A stretch of DNA of 64,000 bases from an uncultured Eubacteriales bacterium (GTDB taxonomy: Bacteria > Bacillota > Clostridia > Oscillospirales > Oscillospiraceae), in contig UQSF01000002.1 in assembly GCA_900543625.1 (NCBI GenBank), positions 92,635 to 156,634 of the forward strand, in the 5' to 3' direction. The position numbers and the translations under genes are program-made. Numbering within the stretch: position 1 is the first letter of the stretch; every line of letters begins with the position of its first letter. Shown one piece after another: positions 45,171-53,257 of the stretch. Under the pieces are notes generated by a model. It was given only the letters and a program-made list of their open reading frames with translations, was not told where the DNA came from and did no database searches.

Positions 45171-45445
45171 CTCCTATTTCTCTTATGCGTTAGCCTATAT
45201 TTGTGCAATGGGTACCTATCAACCCATTCGCGTCAATATGATAACACAGTTGCAAAAAAACGTAAATAATAGTTTTTTAATTCATATTTCATTTTTTGAA
45301 ACGTTATTATTGAAAAGATGCAATTTTCCGAGGAAAAACCGGCATTTTCACGGAAAACACCTGCTTTTTTCTCTGTTTTTTCGCTTGTGATTTCTCACCT
45401 ATTGTTATATAATATATCACTGCTGTTAAGAAAGGGGCTGTCTAC
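45171..45445. promoter_or_regulatory. AT-rich divergent promoter region of PFOR and asp23
   Basis: PFOR promoter (minus): TTGATA (45217-45222), 17 bp, TATAGG (45194-45199); an inverted repeat AATGGGT-8-ACCCATT (45207-45228) covers the -35 and spacer and is a candidate repressor site. asp23 promoter (plus): TTGTGA (45385-45390), 17 bp, TATAAT (45408-45413). The 150 bases between are markedly AT-rich against the surrounding GC-rich DNA and hold no gene. Confidence 0.65.
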
Positions 45446-45799
45446 ATGGTCAAAATCGAACAATCGAATGGCACCATCAGCATCACCAACGAAGTATTCA
45501 CAAACCTTGCAGGCGACGCCGCGACCAGTTGCTTCGGCGTGAAGGGCATGGTCGGCCGCAGCAAGGACAGCGGTCCGTTCCAGCTTCTGCGCAGAGAATC
45601 CATGTCCAAGGGCGTCAACGCCACGTTCGCCGACGACGGGAGCATCTCGCTCGAGCTGCACATCGCAGTCGATCACGGCGTGAACATTTCCGCGCTCGCC
45701 CACAGCATCATCAACGAGGTCAGCTATAAGGTCAACCAGGCCACCGGCGTGCCCGTTGCGCGTGTGGACGTGTTCGTGGATTCCATGTTCCTCGATTGA
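45446..45799 (+). CDS. Asp23/Gls24-family envelope protein
   Basis: 117 residues. Matches the Asp23 family: GTISITNEVFTNLAGDAA, GVKGMVGRS, and the C-terminal VDHGVNISALAHSIINEVSYKV and VARVDVFVDSM segments. Often called YloU in Bacillus, where it precedes the yloV/fakA gene exactly as here. Proposed to work at the membrane in envelope homeostasis; molecular function poorly known. Confidence 0.92.
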   Translation: MVKIEQSNGTISITNEVFTNLAGDAATSCFGVKGMVGRSKDSGPFQLLRRESMSKGVNATFADDGSISLELHIAVDHGVNISALAHSIINEVSYKVNQATGVPVARVDVFVDSMFLD

Positions 45800-45881
45800 G
45801 CAGGGACATTTCGCATCGCTTCCCCACCCGGGAGTCACGCTTCCGGGCCATTTTCATTCCCCCTGTCGGAGGTGTACAGAT

Positions 45882-47552
45882 TTGAGAGAAATTATTGATG
45901 CCGCAGCGCTTCGGGAGATGCTCCTGTGCGCGAATGCGGCACTGGAAGAAAACAAACAACGCATCAACGAGCTCAACGTCTTCCCTGTTCCGGACGGTGA
46001 CACCGGCACGAACATGAGCCTGACGATGAACTCCGCCGCCATCGAGCTCGGCCGCAAGCAGACCGACACCGTCGGCGCCGTGGCCGACTGCGCCGCCAGC
46101 GCCCTGCTGCGCGGTGCGCGCGGCAACTCCGGCGTCATCCTGTCGCTGCTGTTCCGCGGGATCGCCAAGTCCCTCAAGGGCCGCGAGAACGCAAACGCCG
46201 CAGAGTTCGCCGCCGCCGTCTCCGCCGGTGTGGACGCCGCCTACAAGGCCGTCATGAAGCCGGCCGAGGGCACGATCCTCACCGTCAGCCGTCTGGGTGC
46301 GCAGGCCGCCGTGGAGTTTGCCAAGGAGAGCACGGACTTTGAGGCCATGCTCGAGGCGCTGCTCGCCGCCGCGCGCGAGGCGCTGGCCGATACGCAGAAC
46401 ATCAACCCCGTGCTGCGCCGTGCAGGCGTGGTCGATGCCGGCGGCGAGGGCTTCGTGCTCGTCATGGACGCCATGCTCGGCTATCTGCAGGGCCGCACCG
46501 CCGCCCCCGTGACCGCGGCCGCTCCGGCTGCCGCCGCCGCACCGAAAGAGGGCGCGGATTTCTCCGAGTTCGACACCGGAGAGATCACGTTCGGCTACTG
46601 CACGGAGTTTATCGTGGCGCGTGAAAACAACAAGAGCCCCGAGCTGCTGCGCTCGTTCCTCAACAACCTCGGCGACTGTGTCGTCGTGGTCGATGATGAC
46701 GAGATCATCAAGGTGCACGTGCACACGAACGTGCCCGGCGAGGTGCTGACCGAGGCGCTGACCTACGGCCCGCTCCAGACCGTGAAGATCGAAAACATGC
46801 GCAACCAGCACACTGCCCTCTCCGGCAGCGACGCCCCCGCCGCGCCCGAGGCGGAGCCCACGCCTGAGGCAGAGCCCGCTGTGGCCGCGCCCGAAAAGCA
46901 GTTCGGTGTCGTGGCCGTGTCCGCCGGCGAAGGCATGGCGGACCTCTTCCGCGAGCTGGGCGTCGACCGCGTCGTCACCGGCGGCCAGACCATGAACCCC
47001 TCCACGGAGGACATCCTCACTGAGGTCAACAAGACCCCGGCGGAGGTCGTGTTCGTGCTGCCGAACAACAAGAACATCATCATGGCCGCCCAGCAGTGCA
47101 TCCCGCTGTCGGACAAAAAGGTCATCGTCATCCCGACCAAGACTGTGCCGCAGGGCATCACCGCGATGCTCTCGTTCGACCCGGCAAGCGCTGAGGACGT
47201 GATCGAGGCCGAGATGAGTGCCGCGATCGAGAGCGTGCACACCGCGCAGGTCACCTACGCCGCGCGCGATTCTGATTTCGACGGGCACGACATCCACAAG
47301 GGCGAGTATCTGGCGCTGATGGATGGTGCGCTGCTCGGCAGCAACGCGGACCTGGACAAGGTGCTGCTTACGATCGCCGATGCCGCCACGGATCTCGACC
47401 CCGAAATCGTCTCCATCTACTACGGAGAGGACGTGAAGGCCGATGCCGCGCAGCACGCAGCCGAGCTGATCGGCGGGCGTCTGCCGATGTCGGACGTGAA
47501 CGTAGTCGACGGCGGCCAGCCGGTCTATTACTACATGATCTCGTTTGAATAA
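45882..47552 (+). CDS. fakA: DAK2/DhaL-domain fatty acid kinase subunit (FakA/YloV)
   Basis: 556 residues from a TTG start behind GGAGG. N-terminal DhaL nucleotide-binding domain with the metal motif FPVPDGDTGTNMSLTM, then an Ala/Pro-rich linker near 205-215 and another near 310-330, and the C-terminal DAK1-like domain. FakA phosphorylates exogenous fatty acids presented by a FakB (DegV) protein for phospholipid synthesis. Follows asp23 in the usual order. Terminator hairpin 1 of repeat copy E follows directly. Confidence 0.93.
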   Translation: MREIIDAAALREMLLCANAALEENKQRINELNVFPVPDGDTGTNMSLTMNSAAIELGRKQTDTVGAVADCAASALLRGARGNSGVILSLLFRGIAKSLKGRENANAAEFAAAVSAGVDAAYKAVMKPAEGTILTVSRLGAQAAVEFAKESTDFEAMLEALLAAAREALADTQNINPVLRRAGVVDAGGEGFVLVMDAMLGYLQGRTAAPVTAAAPAAAAAPKEGADFSEFDTGEITFGYCTEFIVARENNKSPELLRSFLNNLGDCVVVVDDDEIIKVHVHTNVPGEVLTEALTYGPLQTVKIENMRNQHTALSGSDAPAAPEAEPTPEAEPAVAAPEKQFGVVAVSAGEGMADLFRELGVDRVVTGGQTMNPSTEDILTEVNKTPAEVVFVLPNNKNIIMAAQQCIPLSDKKVIVIPTKTVPQGITAMLSFDPASAEDVIEAEMSAAIESVHTAQVTYAARDSDFDGHDIHKGEYLALMDGALLGSNADLDKVLLTIADAATDLDPEIVSIYYGEDVKADAAQHAAELIGGRLPMSDVNVVDGGQPVYYYMISFE

Positions 47553-47564
47553 ACCATGCACTAC

Positions 47565-47834
47565 AGCAAACCGCCCCGGTTTTCGCCGGGGCGGTTTGCT
47601 AAGTCTGTCAAAAAGTATTACTTTTTGACAAAGGGGTTTGCGGCCTGACTGCAGCGCACTCGCTGTCCGCCGGAGGCGGACGGCTCGCACGTTTGCAGGC
47701 CGAGAAGTATTTTCTTCGCCGCACATGTCGCCGAAGAAAATGATTGGATCTTCTTTGCGCCTGCGGGCGCAAACTCTACGAGGTTCTATGACAAGCTGAG
47801 CAAACCGCCCCGGTTTTCACCGGGGCGGTTTGCT
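47565..47834. repeat. Structured intergenic repeat, copy E, flanked by a duplicated terminator
   Basis: 198-bp core (47601-47798) between two 36-bp terminator copies (47565-47600 and 47799-47834; one loop mismatch, G/A). Most diverged full copy: the third stem is ATTTTCTTCG/CGAAGAAAAT instead of ATTTTCTCAG/CTGAGAAAAT, two paired changes, while its 13-base loop CCGCACATGTCGC is unchanged. The GC hairpin keeps GTCCGCC/GGCGGAC. Sits between the convergent fakA and M20 peptidase genes. Confidence 0.9.
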
Positions 47835-47848
47835 CTTTGTGTTCGGTT

Positions 47849-49282
47849 TTATCGCTCCTGCGCGCGGATCAGGTTCTTGTAGAAATCGACCGCGCCGGGC
47901 AGGCAGTTATATTCGATGTTCTCGTCGATGCCGTGCATGCCCTTCATCTGCTCCGGGCCGTAGATCACGGGCGCAAAGCGCAGGCAGTTGCCGCAGATCT
48001 CCTGATAGAACTGCGCATCGGTCGCGCCGGTCATGACATAGGGGCTCACGGGCAGACCCGGGAACGTCTCGCCGATGACCTGCTCCACCTGACGGAAGGC
48101 TTCGCCGTGGATGTCCACGGTCTCGGAGTAGTCATTGGCGTGGATGACCTCCATCTCCAGCCCATGCTTTTCGGCAAGGCGGCGGATGATGGCAAGGCTC
48201 TCCTGCTCACCCTGATGCGGGATGAAGCGCATGTTCGCACCCAGCGTTGCCTCCTGCGGCAGGACGTTATACGCATCGGCACCGGACTGCATCGTGAAGG
48301 CAATCGTTGTGTGCAGCATCGCGCCTGCCTGCGCCGACACGCGCGGCAGCACGATCTTCATCAGCGGCTGAAACAGCCAGAGGTTGCCCATCACGAGCCG
48401 CAGGCCGAACGGCGCATAGGGCGCAAGGCGCGCGAACATGGCCGAGACCTCCGGCAGAAACTTTCTGCGGAACGGATCGTGCTTTTCCACGTCCGACACG
48501 AACGCGGACAGGCGCGCGATGGGGCTGTTCGCCATCGGCGCACTGGCGTGGCCGCCGTTGCTGCGGGCGGTGAATTTCACATCCGCCTTGCCCTTTTCAA
48601 ACACGCCCACCATGGCAAAGTTGCCGGGGATGCCGCCGATCGGCTCGGTGATGATGCCGCCGCCCTCGTCACAGACGAGAAACGGGCGCACACCGCGGCG
48701 CTTGAGCTCGGCGACGAGCTTCGGCGCGCCGTCGCCCGCCCACTCCTCCGTGCAGGACGAGGAGAGATAGACGTCGTTGGCGGGCTCATAGCCGGCGGCA
48801 AGCAGCTCCTCGACCGCCTGGAAAAACGCCATGAGCGAGGCCTTGGTGTCCGACGCCCCGCGTCCCCAGACCTTGCCGTCGGCAATGTCGCCGGAAAACG
48901 GCGCGTGCGACCATGTACCCTCGGCGGGCACGACGTCCTGATGGCTCATGAGCACGATCGGGCGATCGTGCGCCTTGCCCTTCCAGCAGAAGAGCAGGTT
49001 GCCGTCGATGACCGTGCGCTCGAGCTTTTCGTGCACGAGCGGGAACAGCTGCGCAAGCTGCGCGTGGAAGCGCTCGAAGCGCTCCGGCTCGTAGACGTTG
49101 GCATACGACGTGGTGTCGCAGCGGATCATGGCGGCGAGCTTTTCAGCGTAAGTCATGGCGCGGTCTGCATCCGGCTGCGGCTGATAGGCGGATTTTTTCT
49201 TCGGCATGAGCACGGCGTGCGCCACCGCCGCCCCCAGCGGGGCCAGCGGTGCGAGCGCGAGATATCCGGGACGGAATTTCAT
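47849..49282 (-). CDS. M20-family metallopeptidase (carboxypeptidase Ss1/PM20D1-like)
   Basis: 477 residues. N-terminal hydrophobic segment, then the M20 catalytic motifs: LMSHQDVVP, GRGASDTKASLMAF, SSSCTEEWAGDGA, and ARSNGGHASAP in the lid domain, with a C-terminal metal His in GMHGIDENI. A two-zinc aminoacylase/dipeptidase type enzyme. Overlaps the membrane protein gene upstream by 4 bp (ATGA), so it is coupled to two predicted membrane proteins that may import its substrate. Confidence 0.9.
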   Translation of the reverse strand: MKFRPGYLALAPLAPLGAAVAHAVLMPKKKSAYQPQPDADRAMTYAEKLAAMIRCDTTSYANVYEPERFERFHAQLAQLFPLVHEKLERTVIDGNLLFCWKGKAHDRPIVLMSHQDVVPAEGTWSHAPFSGDIADGKVWGRGASDTKASLMAFFQAVEELLAAGYEPANDVYLSSSCTEEWAGDGAPKLVAELKRRGVRPFLVCDEGGGIITEPIGGIPGNFAMVGVFEKGKADVKFTARSNGGHASAPMANSPIARLSAFVSDVEKHDPFRRKFLPEVSAMFARLAPYAPFGLRLVMGNLWLFQPLMKIVLPRVSAQAGAMLHTTIAFTMQSGADAYNVLPQEATLGANMRFIPHQGEQESLAIIRRLAEKHGLEMEVIHANDYSETVDIHGEAFRQVEQVIGETFPGLPVSPYVMTGATDAQFYQEICGNCLRFAPVIYGPEQMKGMHGIDENIEYNCLPGAVDFYKNLIRAQER

Positions 49283-49974
49283 TTTGTTTCACCCTCCTGA
49301 TTCTGTTTGCGGTAGAGCGCGTAGGCGATGCCGATGGCCAGCGCGCCGCTCGGAACGATCATGAAGCTGGTCGAGCCCGTCAGCGACGGGACGAGCATGA
49401 ACAGCACGCTCATCATGACCAGCGGTGCAATGGCAACGCGGATGTTCTTGCGGAAATACTGATACGCCATCGCGCCGAAGAGCGCAGGGACGACATTTGC
49501 AAACGCCGGCTGGAGCACGGGGCTCTGCAGCACGGGCTGCAGCGGCACGAGCAGCGCCACGCCGAGCGCGAGCACGACGATGGTCACAAGCGAGCTTGTC
49601 GCGATCGAGAGCGTCGAGATGATCTCGTTTTCCGCAGTGCCGGTCTTGGTGCCGGCAATGTCGCGCGCATTGACCGCGCACGGGATCTTCATGTTGATGA
49701 GGTTGCCGGTGATGAAGGCGAGGTAGCCGCCGCCAGCGCCGAGCATGGGCGTGTAGATGAGAAACTCCGCCACGCTTGCGACCGCCCACACAACGCCGAC
49801 GGACAAAAAGCCCTTGCCGACGGCGCCCATGTCGGGCATCGCGCCGAGAAACGTGCCGATGAGAAACGGTGCACCGACAAGCAGCACCAGCGTGATCACG
49901 CACACGGCGCGGCCGAGCACGTGCGTGCGGCGGTTAAACTGTTCCAGATACACTTTGCGTTCGGTTTCGTTCAT
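49279..49974 (-). CDS. Predicted membrane transport protein coupled to M20 peptidase
   Basis: 231 residues from the ATG at 49974 (GAGGGGG before it). About six hydrophobic segments; conserved-looking central motif MLGAGGGYLAFITGNLINMKIPCAVNA. I cannot name the family with certainty. It sits between a DUF5058-like protein (13 bp upstream) and the M20 peptidase (4-bp overlap), forming a three-gene unit. A two-component permease for amino-acid conjugates or peptides cleaved by the peptidase is a reasonable guess. Confidence 0.7.
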   Translation of the reverse strand: MNETERKVYLEQFNRRTHVLGRAVCVITLVLLVGAPFLIGTFLGAMPDMGAVGKGFLSVGVVWAVASVAEFLIYTPMLGAGGGYLAFITGNLINMKIPCAVNARDIAGTKTGTAENEIISTLSIATSSLVTIVVLALGVALLVPLQPVLQSPVLQPAFANVVPALFGAMAYQYFRKNIRVAIAPLVMMSVLFMLVPSLTGSTSFMIVPSGALAIGIAYALYRKQNQEGETK

Positions 49975-49987
49975 GATATCCCCCTCC

Positions 49988-50740
49988 TTACAGGCGCACG
50001 AGCACGGCCGCCGCCATGCCGATGAGCATACTGCCGGCAATGGAAAAGCTCTCGAGCCATGCCATATTCTTCTTCTCGGCCAGATACACGAACAGCGCCA
50101 TCGCCGCCGCCGACACGGCCACGACCACCAGCGGCGTCCAGTCACCGACGCAGGTGAACAGCCCCTCGCCGGACACGAACGCACCGATGTAGCTGCCGAT
50201 GTACGCGCAGACGAGGCCGATGAACATGGCCGTCATGGCGCTGTCGCCGAAGCCGACTCCGGAGGCGGATTTCGCCCCGTCGTTGCCGAGGCGCCTGAGG
50301 TAGCGCTTGTTGAAGAAGATGGACAGGAGCATGCCCCAGATGATGCAGAAGCTCATCAGCAGGGCGATCGTCGTGAAGGCCTGCGGCGTCATCTCGGCGG
50401 CAGACAGCGCGTGCATGCCGACCTGCTCGGCGGCAGCCTGCGCGACCTGCGTCTCATAATGCAGCGCGCCGATGACGGACAGGCGCAGCCACGGCCACGG
50501 CGTGCCGAGGCTGCCGGACAGGGCGATGACGCCGAGCAGGATGCCGACACTCGGCAGGACCGAGAATGTGGCGCTCGACGTGATGGCGCGCTTCATGCGT
50601 GCGGGGTCCATGCCGATGGCCAGACCCGCGCGGTACGAGCGCACAAGAAACACGACACACACCGCCGCGACGAACGCGATGATGCCGCCGCAGATCGCAT
50701 ACATAGGTGCGCTGTTGAGCTGGGCTAAGATGTTGTTCAT
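49988..50740 (-). CDS. DUF5058-like integral membrane protein
   Basis: 250 residues, about seven membrane helices. The N-terminus (NSAPMYAICGGIIAFVAAVCVVFLVRS) and the LPSVGILLGVIALSGSLGTPWPWLRLS segment fit the DUF5058 family as I recall it. First gene of the three-gene membrane protein/peptidase unit. No ATPase or binding protein nearby, so if it is a transporter it is a secondary one. Function unknown. Confidence 0.7.
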   Translation of the reverse strand: MNNILAQLNSAPMYAICGGIIAFVAAVCVVFLVRSYRAGLAIGMDPARMKRAITSSATFSVLPSVGILLGVIALSGSLGTPWPWLRLSVIGALHYETQVAQAAAEQVGMHALSAAEMTPQAFTTIALLMSFCIIWGMLLSIFFNKRYLRRLGNDGAKSASGVGFGDSAMTAMFIGLVCAYIGSYIGAFVSGEGLFTCVGDWTPLVVVAVSAAAMALFVYLAEKKNMAWLESFSIAGSMLIGMAAAVLVRL

Positions 50741-50780
50741 AAATGTTCTCCTCCCCGGTAACGGCCGGTATCCGTATATG

Positions 50781-50817
50781 AAAAGGCCCGCATGGCATAC
50801 ACCGTGCAGGCTTTTTT
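50781..50817 (-). terminator. Imperfect terminator upstream of the DUF5058 unit
   Basis: AAAAGGCCCGCATGG pairs imperfectly with CCGTGCAGGCTTTTTT around a 6-base loop. It separates the 268-aa membrane protein gene from the DUF5058 gene. Confidence 0.6.
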
Positions 50818-50823
50818 CACAGC

Positions 50824-51630
50824 TTATTGCGCGCCGCCGGCCGGCCCGGATACAGCCGGGCGGATGTTGGACGCGGTCAGGTAAGACTGAAACAGCAGCA
50901 TGCCCGCAATGGCGACCAGCATGAGCTGCTGCGCGCCGGCGCGGTCATCCGGCAGGGCGGTGATGCACAGGAACGCCGCAAACTGGCTCCAGAAAATGCT
51001 CTTGACGGCTTTCGGGCGGCCATAGGCAAAGCCCGCAAGCTCATAAAACGCGATCAGCGCGGCGCACAGCGCCAGGATCTCGACCGCGTAGGCAGAGATG
51101 GTGGGGTTGATGATGTTGACCTTGTAGCTCACGATCAGCCAGAACACGAGCAGCACCATCGGCATGGACGCACACACGAGCGCGCCGGCGTCATTCTCCC
51201 GTTCACCGGGGGCGAGCATCTGGCGCGCGAACACCACACCCGTCACGACCGCGAGCACGGCAAGCACACGCTGCAGGCCGGGCTCGGAGAGCGCGCCACT
51301 GCTCAGCAGCAGCCAAAGGCCGCCGAGCGCGAGCATCGCGCCGAGCAGGACACCGCCGACCGCGCGCGCACGCTTTGACGCCGCGAACGCCGCGGGAAGC
51401 GAGTCCGGAAAGCTGGTGTGCGGCTGATTCTTTACCCGGAAGCACACGACGGCCAGCACCGCCGCGGCAACGGCAATCATCAGCGCGACGACGTACGGCC
51501 AGATGCTTCCGTGTACGGCAAGGCCGGTCTCGGCCTCAAAGCAGGCCTGATCCTGCAGCCAGCGAAAAAAGATCCCGAATGCCGACAGCACAGCTGTACA
51601 GCAGCAGATCACCCAAGCATTTTTGCGCAT
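50824..51630 (-). CDS. Uncharacterised multi-span membrane protein
   Basis: 268 residues with about seven hydrophobic helices (for example YVVALMIAVAAAVLAVVCF and AVGGVLLGAMLALGGLWLLL). Only a few polar loops and no recognisable motif. Ribosome site weak (GGACAGG). It has its own promoter and a terminator behind it, so it seems monocistronic. No function assigned. Confidence 0.75.
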   Translation of the reverse strand: MRKNAWVICCCTAVLSAFGIFFRWLQDQACFEAETGLAVHGSIWPYVVALMIAVAAAVLAVVCFRVKNQPHTSFPDSLPAAFAASKRARAVGGVLLGAMLALGGLWLLLSSGALSEPGLQRVLAVLAVVTGVVFARQMLAPGERENDAGALVCASMPMVLLVFWLIVSYKVNIINPTISAYAVEILALCAALIAFYELAGFAYGRPKAVKSIFWSQFAAFLCITALPDDRAGAQQLMLVAIAGMLLFQSYLTASNIRPAVSGPAGGAQ

Positions 51631-51669
51631 AACAAACTACCTGTCCCAATACATATTTAACAGAGCTAT

Positions 51670-51696
51670 TTTATACTGATTTCCCCGCTGCGTCAA
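51670..51696 (-). promoter_or_regulatory. Promoter of the 268-aa membrane protein gene
   Basis: Minus-strand TTGACG (51691-51696), 15 bp, TATAAA (51670-51675). The spacing is short, so this is a weak call. Confidence 0.45.
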
Positions 51697-51736
51697 GGCA
51701 CAAAACGCCCCGCGCGGCAGAAAGGAGGCGGTGCGG

Positions 51737-52726
51737 ATGCGCAGGGTTTTTCTGCTGTCGCTGCTGCTCGTGGCGCTGTCGCTGCTGATCCCGTGGCTTG
51801 TGGTCACGCTCGCCCCGGCCGGAGAGGAGGCCTCACCGCCCGCTCCGTCCGTACCGGTGTCGGACAACGTCGCGCCCGACGGCGCAACGCCCATCACGGC
51901 ACTGTGCGGTGATGCGCTCATCGAAACGACCATGGCCGACTGGCTGCCCGGCGTGGTAGCCGCCGAGATGCCCGCCTCCTTCGCGCCAGAGGCGCTGCGG
52001 GCACAGGCCGTCGCCGCGCGCACCTACATTCTCCGGCGCGTGCGCGGCGGCGGCGCAAACCATCCGGAGGCCGGTATCTGTGACCGGTACACCTGCTGCT
52101 GCGCGCACAAGGACGACGAGGCACTGCGCGCGCAGTGGGGCAAGGATTATGCGCACAACATGGCGCGCATCCGGAAGGCCGTTGCCGACACGGACGGGCA
52201 GTATCTCGTCTACGACGGGCAGCTCATCCGTGCGGTGTTTCACGCCGCGTCCGCCGGGTCGACCGAGTGCAGCGCCGCACTCTGGGGCGGTGATGCGCCG
52301 TATCTTGTGAGCGTGTCCTCCCCGGAGACGGCGCAGGACGTGCCGAACTACGTCTCCACGGCCGAGATCGCAGCCGACGCCGTGCAGGATGCCGTGCTGG
52401 ACCGTTATCCGGACTGTGTGCTCGGTGACGATCCGAGCGCGTGGTTCGGCACGCCGGTGCTCGATGACAGCGGCCGCGTGGCAAGCATCCCCGTCGGCTC
52501 GGAGACGCTCACGGGCGCGCAGGTGCGTGCGCTCTTTTCCCTGCGCTCGGCGGCGTTTACCGTCACGTACGGCGGCGGGATATTCACCTTCACCGTCACC
52601 GGCAGCGGCCACGGCGTCGGCATGAGCCAGTACGGCGCAAACGTCATGGCAGTGCAGGGCAGCGGCTACGCCGACATCCTCGCGCACTACTACCCCGGCA
52701 CGGCGCTCATCCGCGCCGAAGGCTGA
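51737..52726 (+). CDS. spoIID: SpoIID/LytB-domain protein (stage II sporulation protein D)
   Basis: 329 residues from the ATG at 51737 (AAAGGAGG eight bases before). N-terminal membrane anchor (4-28); then the SpoIID domain: LPGVVAAEMPASFAPEALRAQAVAARTY, a mid-protein FHAASAGSTECSAALWGG, and the C-terminal SGHGVGMSQYGANVMA. SpoIID is a lytic transglycosylase acting on denuded glycan during forespore engulfment. The normal partner genes spoIIP and spoIIM are not in the window. Some SpoIID-like paralogues work outside sporulation. Confidence 0.88.
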   Translation: MRRVFLLSLLLVALSLLIPWLVVTLAPAGEEASPPAPSVPVSDNVAPDGATPITALCGDALIETTMADWLPGVVAAEMPASFAPEALRAQAVAARTYILRRVRGGGANHPEAGICDRYTCCCAHKDDEALRAQWGKDYAHNMARIRKAVADTDGQYLVYDGQLIRAVFHAASAGSTECSAALWGGDAPYLVSVSSPETAQDVPNYVSTAEIAADAVQDAVLDRYPDCVLGDDPSAWFGTPVLDDSGRVASIPVGSETLTGAQVRALFSLRSAAFTVTYGGGIFTFTVTGSGHGVGMSQYGANVMAVQGSGYADILAHYYPGTALIRAEG

Positions 52727-52730
52727 ACAA

Positions 52731-52760
52731 AAAAAGAGACGTCTCCAGACGTCTCTTTTT
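52731..52760. terminator. Bidirectional terminator between spoIID and the thioesterase
   Basis: 14-bp arms AAAAAGAGACGTCT with a two-base loop and T runs on both strands. Confidence 0.9.
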
Positions 52761-52772
52761 CTTATTCCGTGC

Positions 52773-53228
52773 TCACTTTTGCGCCGCGGGGTCCGTGTAT
52801 GTGTTCTCGTCCACATAGTAAACCGTCATATCTGCGGTCGCGATGAGCTTGTCCGTATCGTCGAACACCTCCGCCGTGACAAGGCCGGTCGTGCGGCCTG
52901 CCTTGACCACGCGGCCGCGCGCCACGAGCTTTTCCGTGTCCTTGGCGCGGCGCAGGAAATGGATGTTGCTGTCAAGCGTCACGGTGATGCGCCCGCCGGT
53001 GCGCGCGGCGACGCCGGTCGCCACGTCGCAGAGCGTGAAGATCAGCCCGCCATGCGCCATGCCGAGCGGGTTGAGACTCTCCGGCGTGAGCTTGACTTCG
53101 ACAACGCTGGTGCCGTCGCCGACCTCGGTGACGACGATGTGGTTGTGGGAATTGAAGCCCTTGAATTCATTATAACGAAACGGGTCGAGATAGACCGCCT
53201 TGTTTTCCGTCTGCATATTCTGTGCCAT
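52773..53228 (-). CDS. PaaI-like hotdog-fold acyl-CoA thioesterase
   Basis: 151 residues from the ATG at 53228 (GGAGG 11 bases before). Hotdog fold with the PaaI signature LNPLGMAHGGLIFTLCDVATG, then strands ITVTLDSNIHFLRRA and ATADMTVYYVDE. Hydrolyses a CoA thioester, possibly aromatic or hydroxylated acyl-CoA. Only 29 bp after clpC on the same strand, so it may be cotranscribed. Confidence 0.88.
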   Translation of the reverse strand: MAQNMQTENKAVYLDPFRYNEFKGFNSHNHIVVTEVGDGTSVVEVKLTPESLNPLGMAHGGLIFTLCDVATGVAARTGGRITVTLDSNIHFLRRAKDTEKLVARGRVVKAGRTTGLVTAEVFDDTDKLIATADMTVYYVDENTYTDPAAQK

Positions 53229-53257
53229 ATTGGGGTACGCCTCCGTCCAGATTACAT

